Source: Bradyrhizobium sp. SZCCT0231
GTDB lineage: Bacteria; Pseudomonadota; Alphaproteobacteria; Rhizobiales; Xanthobacteraceae
Assembly: GCF_018130245.1 (NCBI RefSeq)
Contig: NZ_JAFCKP010000011.1
Span: 1-64,000 of the forward strand
Direction: 5' to 3'
Length of the DNA: 64,000 nt
Both the position numbers and the translations under genes were made by a program. Position 1 is the stretch's first letter, and each line of letters starts with the position of its first letter. Under the pieces are notes generated by a model. The model saw only the letters and a list, made by a program, of their open reading frames with translations. It did not search any database and had not been told where the DNA came from. Below are positions 24,772 to 33,511 of this stretch, piece by piece.

Positions 24772-25272
24772 AGCGATCCACGCCGCAAGCTCGCGCCACG
24801 GCTCCAGCGTCCAATGCCCCGACGCAGCCCCGGACGGCGAGGGCAGCACGAATGTCTCCGGCCAGCTTTCATCACGCGCCTGCCGCCCCAGCGCAATCGC
24901 AGCTGACGGCCTGCCGTAAAACAAGCTCGCCGCCTTCTTGCTCGTGAACGCAATCGTCCGCGGCCGGTACTTGTCCATCTTCGCCCGGAAGCCCGGCACG
25001 TCGATCGTCTCCGCCGCGATCTGGTGATCCATCCCGGCGCCCGTCTTGCAGAGATCGGTGAAGCCGATCCCGAGCTCGATCAGCGATGCGAACTCGCCCG
25101 GCTGATAGCGTCGCGGCGTGATGCCGGCCTCATGGATCGCACGCCAGAACCGGTTGCCGGGATGGGCGTAGTAGTGCCCGAGCTCGGCCGAACGCGTCGA
25201 GGCGGCGGTGCCGACGAAGACGAGGCGGAGGTTGGGACGGAGCTGGTCGGGGAGGCGGTGCGTTGCATCCAA
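24766..25272 (-). CDS. uracil-DNA glycosylase-like protein (Mug type)
   Basis: A 168-residue protein resembling the mismatch-specific glycosylase Mug: VFVGTAASTRSAELGHYYAH followed by PGNRFW, IGFTDLCK, IAFTSKKAASLFYG, and FVLPSPSGAA near the end. The first motif aligns with GINPG of Mug, but the place of the catalytic Asn is Ala, as in some alphaproteobacterial subfamilies. The final LPSPSG motif is conserved. It would remove uracil or other deaminated bases from DNA. It is convergent with the TIR operon, and the TAG stop lies inside a repeat. Confidence 0.82.
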   Translation of the reverse strand: MDATHRLPDQLRPNLRLVFVGTAASTRSAELGHYYAHPGNRFWRAIHEAGITPRRYQPGEFASLIELGIGFTDLCKTGAGMDHQIAAETIDVPGFRAKMDKYRPRTIAFTSKKAASLFYGRPSAAIALGRQARDESWPETFVLPSPSGAASGHWTLEPWRELAAWIAA

Positions 25273-25293
25273 GTGAATCGTCCGTGGCTACGC

Positions 25294-25587
25294 TTACTCG
25301 TCCGTCTTGCGGGCTTCGCGGCCGTGCCATATTCGCGTGATCAGGATGTCTTGCGCTTCCGCCAAGACGGCATACCGCACGATGTAGCCGGACGCGCCAA
25401 AGCGAACCACGATCTGGCGAAGCTCGGCATCTTCGGTCCGCATGCCCAGATTGGGAAACTCCTCCAACCGTTCGATCGCCCGCCAGATCGACGCGAGCGC
25501 GCGTTGCGCGGCAGCCGGGCTGTGCTGATCGAGAAACAGGCGCAATCGCTCGACGTCCTCGACGGCGTCGGGCGAAAGCAGGATCAT
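25294..25587 (-). CDS. RelE/ParE family toxin
   Basis: A 97-residue protein with the ParE/RelE fold pattern: LSPDAVEDVERLRLFLDQHS, AIERLEEFPNLGMRTED, LRQIVVRFGASGYIVRYAVL and ILITRIWHGREARK. RelE members cleave mRNA on ribosomes and ParE members poison gyrase; ParE is more likely, as the partner is ParD-like. The ATG overlaps the antitoxin stop by four bases (ATGA), so the genes are translationally coupled. Length is typical. Confidence 0.88.
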   Translation of the reverse strand: MILLSPDAVEDVERLRLFLDQHSPAAAQRALASIWRAIERLEEFPNLGMRTEDAELRQIVVRFGASGYIVRYAVLAEAQDILITRIWHGREARKTDE

Positions 25588-25871
25588 CCGATCCTGCGCG
25601 CCACCGGTCGCGGCAGCTCCTCCGCCGACCCCCAGCTCGCAACCCAGTCCTTCACCTCGTTGAGCGGCACGGCGGCGCCGCTCTTGCGGAAATCATCCAG
25701 CCGCTGGCGATCCTCGGCAATGTCGGGGCCTCCGATATCGACCACGGAATCGAGCAGCGCCACGGCCTCCGCGAGCACGGCGGCGACATCCTGCCCGCGC
25801 TCGTCGGCCATCTCGCGCAAACGCGCATCGGTTTCGGCGTCGATATCCAGCGTGCGACGAATGATGTTCAT
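25584..25871 (-). CDS. ParD-like ribbon-helix-helix antitoxin
   Basis: A 95-residue protein. The N-terminal RRTLDIDAETDARLREMADE followed by RGQDVAAVLAEAVALLD is a ribbon-helix-helix DNA-binding domain. The C-terminal part (DDFRKSGAAVPLNEVKDWVA) is the likely toxin-neutralising tail. The ATG at 25871 (MNIIRR) gives the usual antitoxin size; the upstream frame is not conserved in character. It is the first gene of a two-gene operon with the RelE/ParE toxin and probably autoregulates it. Confidence 0.85.
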   Translation of the reverse strand: MNIIRRTLDIDAETDARLREMADERGQDVAAVLAEAVALLDSVVDIGGPDIAEDRQRLDDFRKSGAAVPLNEVKDWVASWGSAEELPRPVARRIG

Positions 25872-25958
25872 GCCATCAGGATAGGCGCGCAGCGTGAGTT
25901 TGTCGAGGCGCCCGTCTTGGCGAGTCGGTAGAGCCAATTTCGAACCCGAGCAGGAGGT

Positions 25959-26098
25959 CTCGTAGGGTTAGCCCCGGGCTGCGCGAAGCGCAGTCCCTTG
26001 GCGTAACCCACCTCGTTCATCTCCGCGGCAGCGGAAGTGGTGGGTTACGCCCTGCGGACAGCGCTTCGCGCATCCGCAAGGCTAACCCACCCTACGAG
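25959..26098. repeat. palindromic repeat, family A
   Basis: TCTCGTAGGGTTAGCCCCG at the left, CTAACCCACCCTACGAG at the right, and CTGCGCGAAGCGCAG inside. It is nearly the same as 24631-24771. It lies between the toxin-antitoxin pair and the AT-richer nuclease-like pair. Confidence 0.85.
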
Positions 26099-26102
26099 TT
26101 GC

Positions 26103-26753
26103 CTAGGCTTGCTGCACCATCGTCGATGTAGCGATTCCTCTTAGTTTCAGAAATGACCCTCTATTGAACCGTGGATTCGTCGTTAGGCCAAAATTTGGGT
26201 TCGCCTTTAGCCATCGCTTCCGAGCCTTCGCGCGCTTCTCGTTGTCGCGGATGGCATAGATCGTGGTTAGCTCAAAGACAGTCTTCTTTGCGCTAAGTTC
26301 GGCCTCAATCACAGCACCTGCCCGATGCGTTTGCGTGTTCGCAAGGCCCATCGCAGTGTAATTCGACAGCGGTACAGGAGTTAAATTCCCCCATCGATCT
26401 GAACAAAGCAGGTGTGTCTCCCAGTACATATTGTCGAGATGCCACCACAACCGAATATATTCGTTTAGCTTTGCTGTGTTGATCCGATTGGTATCCTCAA
26501 CCTCTATGCAGACAACGGACATTGCTTCTTCGTCGATAAACCAGAGGTCAGGGATCATCCCGCCACGCCAGGGTTCACCCTCGCGAAGGAAATCATTCCA
26601 TGTGAGATTCTCTTCCGCAGAATGCCAGTCGTCCCACTCCCACTCCCATTGGAGGCGTTGGATCGCCCTTCTAAATCCCTTCGTATGAGCCGTTGGAAAA
26701 TCTCGGCCCAAGAGAAAAATTGTCCGTTCATGAATTGTGTCTTGTTCCCGCAT
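26103..26753 (-). CDS. PD-(D/E)xK nuclease-like protein
   Basis: A 216-residue protein of no family I can name. Residues 68-69 (IPDLWF) and 84-86 (CIEVEDTN), followed by KLNEYIRLWW, have the spacing of a PD-(D/E)xK nuclease core, with Glu in place of Lys, as in some restriction enzymes. The C-terminal third is basic (RAKARKRWLKAN). DNA of the gene is clearly AT-richer than its neighbours, suggesting transfer. It lies 18 bases after a small gene for a McrA-head-like protein on the same strand. A restriction-like role is inferred. Confidence 0.65.
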   Translation of the reverse strand: MREQDTIHERTIFLLGRDFPTAHTKGFRRAIQRLQWEWEWDDWHSAEENLTWNDFLREGEPWRGGMIPDLWFIDEEAMSVVCIEVEDTNRINTAKLNEYIRLWWHLDNMYWETHLLCSDRWGNLTPVPLSNYTAMGLANTQTHRAGAVIEAELSAKKTVFELTTIYAIRDNEKRAKARKRWLKANPNFGLTTNPRFNRGSFLKLRGIATSTMVQQA

Positions 26754-26771
26754 CGCCGATTCCCGAGCTTG

Positions 26772-27068
26772 TTAGGCGTGAAACGCATCGATGCGAACGT
26801 CCCGAATGTAGTTCGGAATAGCGGCGATACCATCCGGTACAGTCAACGTTCCCGGTCGCCCATCCGCTCGCTCTCCCGCAGGATGTCTAAGTTGACCGCA
26901 GGCTGCGTAAGCATTTCTATCTTCGAAGCGGACATAACCGTGCCTGTCGAAGAGAACTCCAGGAAAGTCTTGGAGTTGGTCGTACCAACATCCATCCTTG
27001 TGATATACCGCGTGAGCCGCGCCAAGCCCCAGCTCCCGATTCAATTTACGCCCTGTAACCTTGGTCAT
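26772..27068 (-). CDS. small protein resembling the McrA-type restriction head domain
   Basis: A 98-residue protein: GAAHAVYHKDGCWYDQLQDF, PGVLFDRHGYVRFEDRNAYA, and a final PGTLTVPDGIAAIPNYIRDV. This pattern resembles the module found with HNH or McrA-like restriction proteins (H-x-Y-x-K-D-G-x-W-Y, FP-x-x-L-F-D-x-x-G-Y-V). Here it stands alone. The ATG follows GGGAGAAATCAG. It is the upstream gene of a pair with the PD-(D/E)xK-like gene. It may recognise DNA or modified bases for its partner; this is inference. Confidence 0.62.
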   Translation of the reverse strand: MTKVTGRKLNRELGLGAAHAVYHKDGCWYDQLQDFPGVLFDRHGYVRFEDRNAYAACGQLRHPAGERADGRPGTLTVPDGIAAIPNYIRDVRIDAFHA

Positions 27069-27130
27069 CTGATTTCTCCCGCTGACCTCGACTCGAGACG
27101 AATGTTGTTATCTAGAACAAATGGCGAACT

Positions 27131-27170
27131 CGGTCAAAAGAAAAGAGGCTGAACGATAGTTCAGCCTCTT
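27131..27170 (-). terminator. rho-independent terminator of the thi operon
   Basis: AAGAGGCTGAAC (27143-27154) and GTTCAGCCTCTT (27159-27170) form a perfect 12-bp stem with a 4-base loop. On the minus strand it is followed by TTCTTTTGACC. It lies 30 bases downstream of thiC and closes the thiamine operon. Confidence 0.9.
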
Positions 27171-27199
27171 CGGGAGAAGTTATTCACGGTGTTAACAAG

Positions 27200-29140
<1,941 letters not shown>

Positions 29141-29148
29141 TTACGGCT

Positions 29149-29249
29149 GTCATCCCCGCGAAAGCGGGGATCCAGTATTCCGAGGCGATGCGGCTGGAGC
29201 CGTGAAGCCGCGGCGTACTGGATCGCCCGGTCAAGCCGGGCGATGACAG
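29149..29249. repeat. palindromic repeat, family B, inside the thi operon
   Basis: TGTCATCCCCGCGAAAGCGG at one end and GGTCAAGCCGGGCGATGACA at the other, with CCAGTATTCC and CGTACTGGAT inner arms. It lies between thiE and thiC within the operon and ends 51 bases before the thiC start. Confidence 0.8.
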
Positions 29250-29278
29250 TTGAGTGTGGGGTGAGAGCGGGACCTGCA

Positions 29279-29887
29279 TCACGCCGCCTCCTTGGATTGG
29301 CCGAGCCACTGCCGCACGCGGGCATCGGGGTCGGCGTTCTGGGTGACGTCGGAAACCACGGCAATCGAATCCGCGCCGGCCGCAAAAATCTCCGCGGCGT
29401 GCTCGAACTTGATGCCGCCGATCGCGACCAGCGGGATGGTGCCGATGCGCTGCTTCCATTCGGTGATCTTTGCAATGCCCTGCGGCTCGAAGCGCATCGA
29501 CTTCAAAGTGGTGAAGAAGATCGGGCCGAGCGCGACGTAGTCGGGTTTGGCCGCGAGCGCGGTCGCAAGCTCGTCGTCGTCATGGGTGGAGATGCCGAGC
29601 AGAAGGCCGGCCTCGCGGATCGCCTTGAGATCGGCTTCTGCCAGATCCTCCTGGCCGAGATGCAGATATTTTGCACCTGCGACGACCGCCGCGCGCCAAT
29701 AGTCGTTCACCACGAGCTTGGCCTGCGTACCCTCAGTGATCGCCAGCGCGTCGGTGACGATCTGCAGCGCGTCGGCGTCGTTGAGCTCTTTCGCGCGCAG
29801 CTGGATGGTGCCGACGCCGAGCTTGGTCAGGCGTTCGACCCATTGGAGGCTGTCGACGACGGGATAAAAGCGATCAGGATACGGCAT
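29279..29887 (-). CDS. thiE: thiamine phosphate synthase ThiE
   Basis: A 202-residue TIM-barrel enzyme that joins HMP-PP and thiazole phosphate carboxylate to give thiamine phosphate. Visible motifs are [20 protein letters not shown] (substrate loop), [20 protein letters not shown] (the N-D pair binding pyrophosphate and Mg), [15 protein letters not shown], and [15 protein letters not shown]. The ATG at 29887 (MPYPDRFYP) overlaps the end of thiG by 14 bases. Part of the thiO-thiS-thiG-thiE-thiC operon. Confidence 0.93.
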   Translation of the reverse strand: MPYPDRFYPVVDSLQWVERLTKLGVGTIQLRAKELNDADALQIVTDALAITEGTQAKLVVNDYWRAAVVAGAKYLHLGQEDLAEADLKAIREAGLLLGISTHDDDELATALAAKPDYVALGPIFFTTLKSMRFEPQGIAKITEWKQRIGTIPLVAIGGIKFEHAAEIFAAGADSIAVVSDVTQNADPDARVRQWLGQSKEAA

Positions 29888-30656
29888 GCCAGAACGGGGT
29901 CCCAACAACAGGGGTGGAGGGGGAGGCGAAGTCGCGGGCGTTCATCAGCCCGGCCTCGTAAGCGGTGCGCCCGGCTTCGATACCGAGGCGGAAGGCGTTG
30001 GCCATCGCGACGGGATCGGCGGCCTTGGCAATGGCCGTATTGAGCAGCACGGCGTCATAGCCGAGCTCGAGCGCCTGCGCGGCGTGCGAGGGCGCCCCGA
30101 TGCCGGCGTCGACCACCAGCGTGATGTCGGGCAGCCGCTCGCGCAACAGCTTCAGCGCATCGCGGTTGGTGATGCCTTTCGCGCTGCCGATCGGCGCGGC
30201 CCACGGCATCACCACCTTGCAGCCGGCGTCGACCAGGCGGTTGGCGACCGAGAGGTCCTCGGTGCAATAGGGGAACACCTCAAAGCCGTCCTTGATCAGG
30301 ATGGCGGCGGCTTCGACCAGGCCGACGACGTCGGGCTGCAGCGTGTCGTTGTCGGCGATGACTTCGAGCTTGATCCAGCTCGTGCCGAACAATTCGCGTG
30401 CGAGCTTTGCCGTCGTCACCGCCTCGCGCACGGTGCGGCAGCCGGCGGTGTTCGGCAGCACGGTGACGTCGAGCTCGCGGATCAGGTTCCAGAACGCATC
30501 GCCAGTCTTGCCGCCGGCGGATTCGCGCCGCAGCGACACCGTGACGATGTTGGAGCCGGAGGCGCGGATCGCCGCTTGCATGATCGCCGGCGAGGGATAG
30601 AGCGCGCTGCCGATCAGCAGGCGGGAGGCGAAGGTCTTGCCGTAGAAGGTCACCAT
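29874..30656 (-). CDS. thiG: thiazole synthase ThiG
   Basis: A 260-residue TIM-barrel enzyme. It builds the thiazole from deoxyxylulose phosphate, dehydroglycine and ThiS thiocarboxylate. [40 protein letters not shown], and [10 protein letters not shown] with the Schiff-base lysine are conserved; [18 protein letters not shown] and [19 protein letters not shown] bind phosphate. The ATG at 30656 follows GAGGAAACACCGAC. It overlaps thiE by 14 bases. A family B repeat of nearly 190 bases lies between it and thiS. Confidence 0.96.
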   Translation of the reverse strand: MVTFYGKTFASRLLIGSALYPSPAIMQAAIRASGSNIVTVSLRRESAGGKTGDAFWNLIRELDVTVLPNTAGCRTVREAVTTAKLARELFGTSWIKLEVIADNDTLQPDVVGLVEAAAILIKDGFEVFPYCTEDLSVANRLVDAGCKVVMPWAAPIGSAKGITNRDALKLLRERLPDITLVVDAGIGAPSHAAQALELGYDAVLLNTAIAKAADPVAMANAFRLGIEAGRTAYEAGLMNARDFASPSTPVVGTPFWHAVS

Positions 30657-30679
30657 GTCGGTGTTTCCTCGATTGACGG

Positions 30680-30867
30680 TGTCATCCCCGCCTAGTGCGC
30701 AATTGCGCACGGGGGGGCGGGGATCCAGTACGCCGCGGCAGTGCGGCTGGAACCGTGAAGCTGCGGCGTACTGGATCGCCCGGTCCCGGCTTCGCCAAGG
30801 CTTCGCCGAGGCTTCGCTGTGCTGGCGCGCCGAAGCTTTAGCGTAGGCGGCAAGCCGGGCGATGACA
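30680..30867. repeat. composite palindromic repeat, family B with nested insertions
   Basis: Family B ends (TGTCATCCCCGCC and CCGGGCGATGACA) with inner CCAGTACGCCG arms. One arm is broken by GTGCGCAATTGCGCAC, a small palindrome seen elsewhere. The other contains a run of CTTCGCCAAGGCTTCGCCG. It fills the gap between thiS and thiG, ending 24 bases before the thiG start. Confidence 0.8.
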
Positions 30868-30914
30868 GCGGAGTGTGGGGCGTGCGCCAGCGCGACAAAT
30901 GGACAGCCATCACC

Positions 30915-31112
30915 TCACCCTCCCTGCCGCGGCGTGATGATCTCGATCTCGTCGCCGGCCTTCAGCGCGGTCTCGGCCCAGCGGCTTTTCGGCACGACGT
31001 CGTAATTGAGCGCGATGGCGAAATGGGTGCCTTCATAGTCGAGCTCGGTGAGCAGCGCGTCGACGCTGGCCGCGCTCACCTCGCGCTGCTCGCCGTTGAC
31101 GATCAGAAGCAC
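30915..31112 (-). CDS. thiS: sulfur carrier protein ThiS
   Basis: A 65-residue ubiquitin-like protein ending in RQGG; the C-terminal Gly-Gly carries the thiocarboxylate used by ThiG. LIVNGEQREVSAASVDALLT and FAIALNYDVVPKSRWAETAL are typical. It overlaps thiO by 10 bases, indicating coupled translation. The ThiF-type activating enzyme is not in the window. Confidence 0.95.
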   Translation of the reverse strand: MLLIVNGEQREVSAASVDALLTELDYEGTHFAIALNYDVVPKSRWAETALKAGDEIEIITPRQGG

Positions 31113-32128
31113 TGCATCACCTCGTTGTCGATCTGGCCGCGCTGGACATAGGCAAGGGTCAGCTCGGCGAGAACAGGCGCGATCAGGAAGCCGTGGCGGT
31201 AGAGGCCGTTGACGCTGATCCTGCCACCGCGAATGCCGATGCGCGGCAGATTGTCGGGATAGGCGGGACGAAGCCCCGAGCCGAATTCGACGATGCGGGC
31301 CTCGCCGAAGGCCGGATGCACCGTATAGGCCGCGCCCAAGAGCTCCAACGCCGAGCGCACGCTGACGCCGGTGTCCTCCGCCTCGATCGAGGTCGCGCCC
31401 AGCATGAACAGGCCGTTCTCGCGCGGGATCACGTAGAGCGGCCAGCGCGGATGGATCAGCCGCACCGGGCGCGCCAGCTGCACCTCGCAGGTTTCGATCA
31501 GGATCATCTCGCCCTTGACGCCGCGAAGCTCAGGTTGCTCCTCGCGGGCACCGAGACCCCGGCAGTCGATCACGATGCCCTCGGGATTCAGGTTTGCGAG
31601 ATCGTTTGCGGTGACGTCGCTGCAAAACCTGATGGTGCCGCCGGCGGCGCGGATGCGCTCGTGCAGCTGCGGCAGCACGCGGCGCGGCTCGACATGGCCC
31701 TCGGCCGGGAAGAATAGCGCGTCGCGGAAGCGGCCCTCCAGCGAGGGCTCGAGCTCGGCGAGGCCTGAGGCATCGAGCCGGCGGTGATCCTCGGTCATGC
31801 GCGCAAAGCGTTCGAAATCGTTGCGCTCGCGCGGATGGGCGACGACGAGCGAGCCGTTGAAAGGCGTGTCGGGCAGCTCGCGCCGCCAAATGTCGAGCGA
31901 GCGCAGCCCCAGGCGGCTGATGATGGGTTCTGCGACCTCGGCCTCGCAATAGGGCGCGAGCATGCCGCCGGCCCAATGGCTGGTGGCATCCGTCATCGCC
32001 TCGTCACCGCGCTCGTGCAAGGTCACGGCGTGACCGGCCTGTGCGAACAGCAGGGCCTGCCATGCGCCCGCAATGCCTGCGCCGATGATGGAAACCGGTG
32101 AATCCGGTCGCTTGGTGGTCTGCAACAT
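31103..32128 (-). CDS. thiO: glycine oxidase ThiO
   Basis: A 341-residue FAD-dependent D-amino-acid-oxidase-family protein. The dinucleotide motif IIGAGIAGAWQALLFAQAGH is near residue 14, ASHWAGGMLAPYCEAE follows, and RPAYPDNLPRIG is near the C-terminus. It oxidises glycine to the dehydroglycine needed for thiazole synthesis in aerobes. The ATG is directly downstream of the TPP riboswitch, whose last bases include the AAGGGAC ribosome-binding site. First gene of the operon. Confidence 0.94.
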   Translation of the reverse strand: MLQTTKRPDSPVSIIGAGIAGAWQALLFAQAGHAVTLHERGDEAMTDATSHWAGGMLAPYCEAEVAEPIISRLGLRSLDIWRRELPDTPFNGSLVVAHPRERNDFERFARMTEDHRRLDASGLAELEPSLEGRFRDALFFPAEGHVEPRRVLPQLHERIRAAGGTIRFCSDVTANDLANLNPEGIVIDCRGLGAREEQPELRGVKGEMILIETCEVQLARPVRLIHPRWPLYVIPRENGLFMLGATSIEAEDTGVSVRSALELLGAAYTVHPAFGEARIVEFGSGLRPAYPDNLPRIGIRGGRISVNGLYRHGFLIAPVLAELTLAYVQRGQIDNEVMQCF

Positions 32129-32131
32129 CCC

Positions 32132-32238
32132 TGTCCCTTCGCCGGCATGACCCGGATCAGGTTCAAAGGGTCACCGCGGTCCTGGGCCGAATTGCCCATT
32201 TAGCGGTATCTCAGCTCCTCCTCGGAGCACCCCTCGGA
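32132..32238 (-). promoter_or_regulatory. TPP riboswitch (THI element)
   Basis: On the minus strand it begins GAGGGGTGCTCC, continues with GAGCTGAGATACCGC, and ends with AACCTGATCCGGGTCATGCC, then GGCGAAGGGA. The CUGAGA and the ACCUGAUC...GGGUCAUGCCGGCGAAGGGA blocks are the invariant TPP-binding parts. The last segment contains the likely Shine-Dalgarno sequence of thiO, 7 to 9 bases before its ATG, so TPP binding probably blocks translation initiation. Confidence 0.95.
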
Positions 32239-32246
32239 ACGGGTCT

Positions 32247-32275
32247 AATGTATGCCAGCGGGGCGGGGTGGTCAA
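32247..32275 (-). promoter_or_regulatory. sigma-70 type promoter of the thi operon
   Basis: On the minus strand TTGACC (32275-32270) and TACATT (32252-32247) are separated by exactly 17 bases. Transcription would start near 32240, just before the TPP riboswitch. Confidence 0.7.
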
Positions 32276-32294
32276 CGCGTGTTGCCGGGAACCC

Positions 32295-32482
32295 GAGCGT
32301 GCCCCGGACGCGATGCAGCGCGCCCCTGGCGATGCGAAGCATCGTCCAGTGCGGCGTGATGCTTCGCAGAGCCGGGGCCCATGTTTGCGGAGGGCTGGGT
32401 CCCGGCTCTGCGACGCAACGCCATCAGCGCGTTTACGCGCGTCTTCGACGCGCTATGGCGTTGCGTCTTGTCCGGGACACGA
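32295..32482. repeat. palindromic repeat, family E
   Basis: GAGCGTGCCCCGGACGCGATG at the left is partly inverted as CGTCTTGTCCGGGACACG. Inside are GATGCGAAGCATC, GCTTCGCAGAGCC / GGCTCTGCGACGC, and CGCGTTTACGCGCG. It fills the space between the thi promoter and the transglycosylase gene. No coding frame is convincing. Confidence 0.7.
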
Positions 32483-32485
32483 AAA

Positions 32486-33016
32486 CTACTTCAGGGCCTG
32501 TGCGCGCGCATTGCGCACGTGCTGGGCGAGCTTCTTACGCGACGTGCCGAACATCGGCTGCGGGTTGCCGTTCGGCTCCAGCCATCTCTCGCCAGCATTG
32601 GCGACCTGCATGGCCTCCTGGCGCTGGCGCTTTGCAGCGTAGTAATAGCCGCCCGCGAAATAACGCACAGCTCGGGCGTGGTCGCCATTGGCGGCGCGAT
32701 AGGCGCCGGCGAGGTACTTGACCGCACAAGTGAGGTTGGTGTTGGGATCGCGCAGGCCGGCGGCGTCGCCGGTGTAGCCGACCCCGCGGGCGGTCGCGAG
32801 CTTGATCTGCATCAGCCCGATGGTGCCGCCACGGCCGACGAGGTGCGGCTGATAGCGGCTTTCGCGCATGATGACGCGATGCACCAGCGCCTCCGGCACG
32901 CCGTTGGCGCGGGCATGGGCTGCGACCATCTCGGCGTATTCGGCTTCGCCCGCGAATGCGGCCTGCGTCATCATCAGCCCTGCCGCAGCGAGCACGGCAA
33001 TACGTAAAATTTTCAT
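32486..33016 (-). CDS. lytic transglycosylase (SLT family 1)
   Basis: A 176-residue exported protein. Residues 1-22 form a signal peptide. The SLT domain has the catalytic Glu in VIMRESRYQPHLVGRGGTIG, then LMQIKLATARGVGYTG, NTNLTCAVKYLAGAYRAANG, and ARAVRYFAGGYYY, all typical family 1 motifs. It would cleave peptidoglycan glycan strands. The size suggests a compact, soluble enzyme. The C-terminal basic segment (SRKKLAQHVRNARAQ) may hold it to the wall. Monocistronic. Confidence 0.9.
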   Translation of the reverse strand: MKILRIAVLAAAGLMMTQAAFAGEAEYAEMVAAHARANGVPEALVHRVIMRESRYQPHLVGRGGTIGLMQIKLATARGVGYTGDAAGLRDPNTNLTCAVKYLAGAYRAANGDHARAVRYFAGGYYYAAKRQRQEAMQVANAGERWLEPNGNPQPMFGTSRKKLAQHVRNARAQALK

Positions 33017-33243
33017 TGAATATTCCTCGGCAGAACGGACTGCACCCTCGCGCGTTAGGCCGTGGGAACACGGCGATGATGTGGCGAAATGTCACCAGCG
33101 GCGATTTTCGCCGGGCCGTCGCTTTTACGACTTAAACATGGGTCAAGTTTGTAGCTGGTGGAGCGCCTTACGCGACAGCGGGTCTGTCGGTTCGCGCATT
33201 CGCCCAAAATCGCTGATCAAAACCAGCACTCGGGAGGACGTCC

Positions 33244-33444
33244 ATGACCCCAGCAGACATCGACGACATTCCCAAGCAGAACCCTTGTGCACAATGTGGC
33301 ACACCGATCCCGTTCCCAGACTGGATCGAGCCGGGCGAAGGCCGCGTTTCCTATCTCTGGAAGTGCCAGGCCTGCGGCTACCGCTTCGAGGCGGTCGCGA
33401 TCTTCGATAAGCACGCGATCGAGCATCCGCCGCTCGCCGCCTGA
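33244..33444 (+). CDS. small zinc-ribbon protein
   Basis: A 66-residue protein with two CxxC knuckles (NPCAQCGTPI and WKCQACGYRFEA) 28 residues apart, forming a likely zinc ribbon. There are no other domains or signal peptide. The ATG follows GGGAGGACGTCC, a strong ribosome-binding site. The role is unknown. It is divergent from the transglycosylase gene and is followed by a short family G repeat. Confidence 0.75.
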   Translation: MTPADIDDIPKQNPCAQCGTPIPFPDWIEPGEGRVSYLWKCQACGYRFEAVAIFDKHAIEHPPLAA

Positions 33445-33460
33445 ATTGCTGGCCTAAGGG

Positions 33461-33511
33461 CGCATGATCTCTTCGGAAAACCGCTACACACTTTTCCGGA
33501 TCATGCGCTAA
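33461..33511. repeat. short palindromic repeat, family G
   Basis: CGCATGATCTCTTCGGAAAA and TTTTCCGGATCATGCGC are the two inverted ends; the inner GTTTGTCGCGAG part of the long copies is missing. The CTA at 33508-33510 is the TAG stop of the sensor kinase on the minus strand. Confidence 0.8.

Noticed and set aside
21145-26098. Recurring family A repeats read as a CRISPR array
   Set aside because: Copies are long, palindromic, over a kilobase apart and unequal; there are no regular spacers or cas genes.
22761-27070. Integrative element or prophage
   Set aside because: No integrase, transposase, tRNA attachment site or phage structural genes are visible, only repeats and small cassettes.
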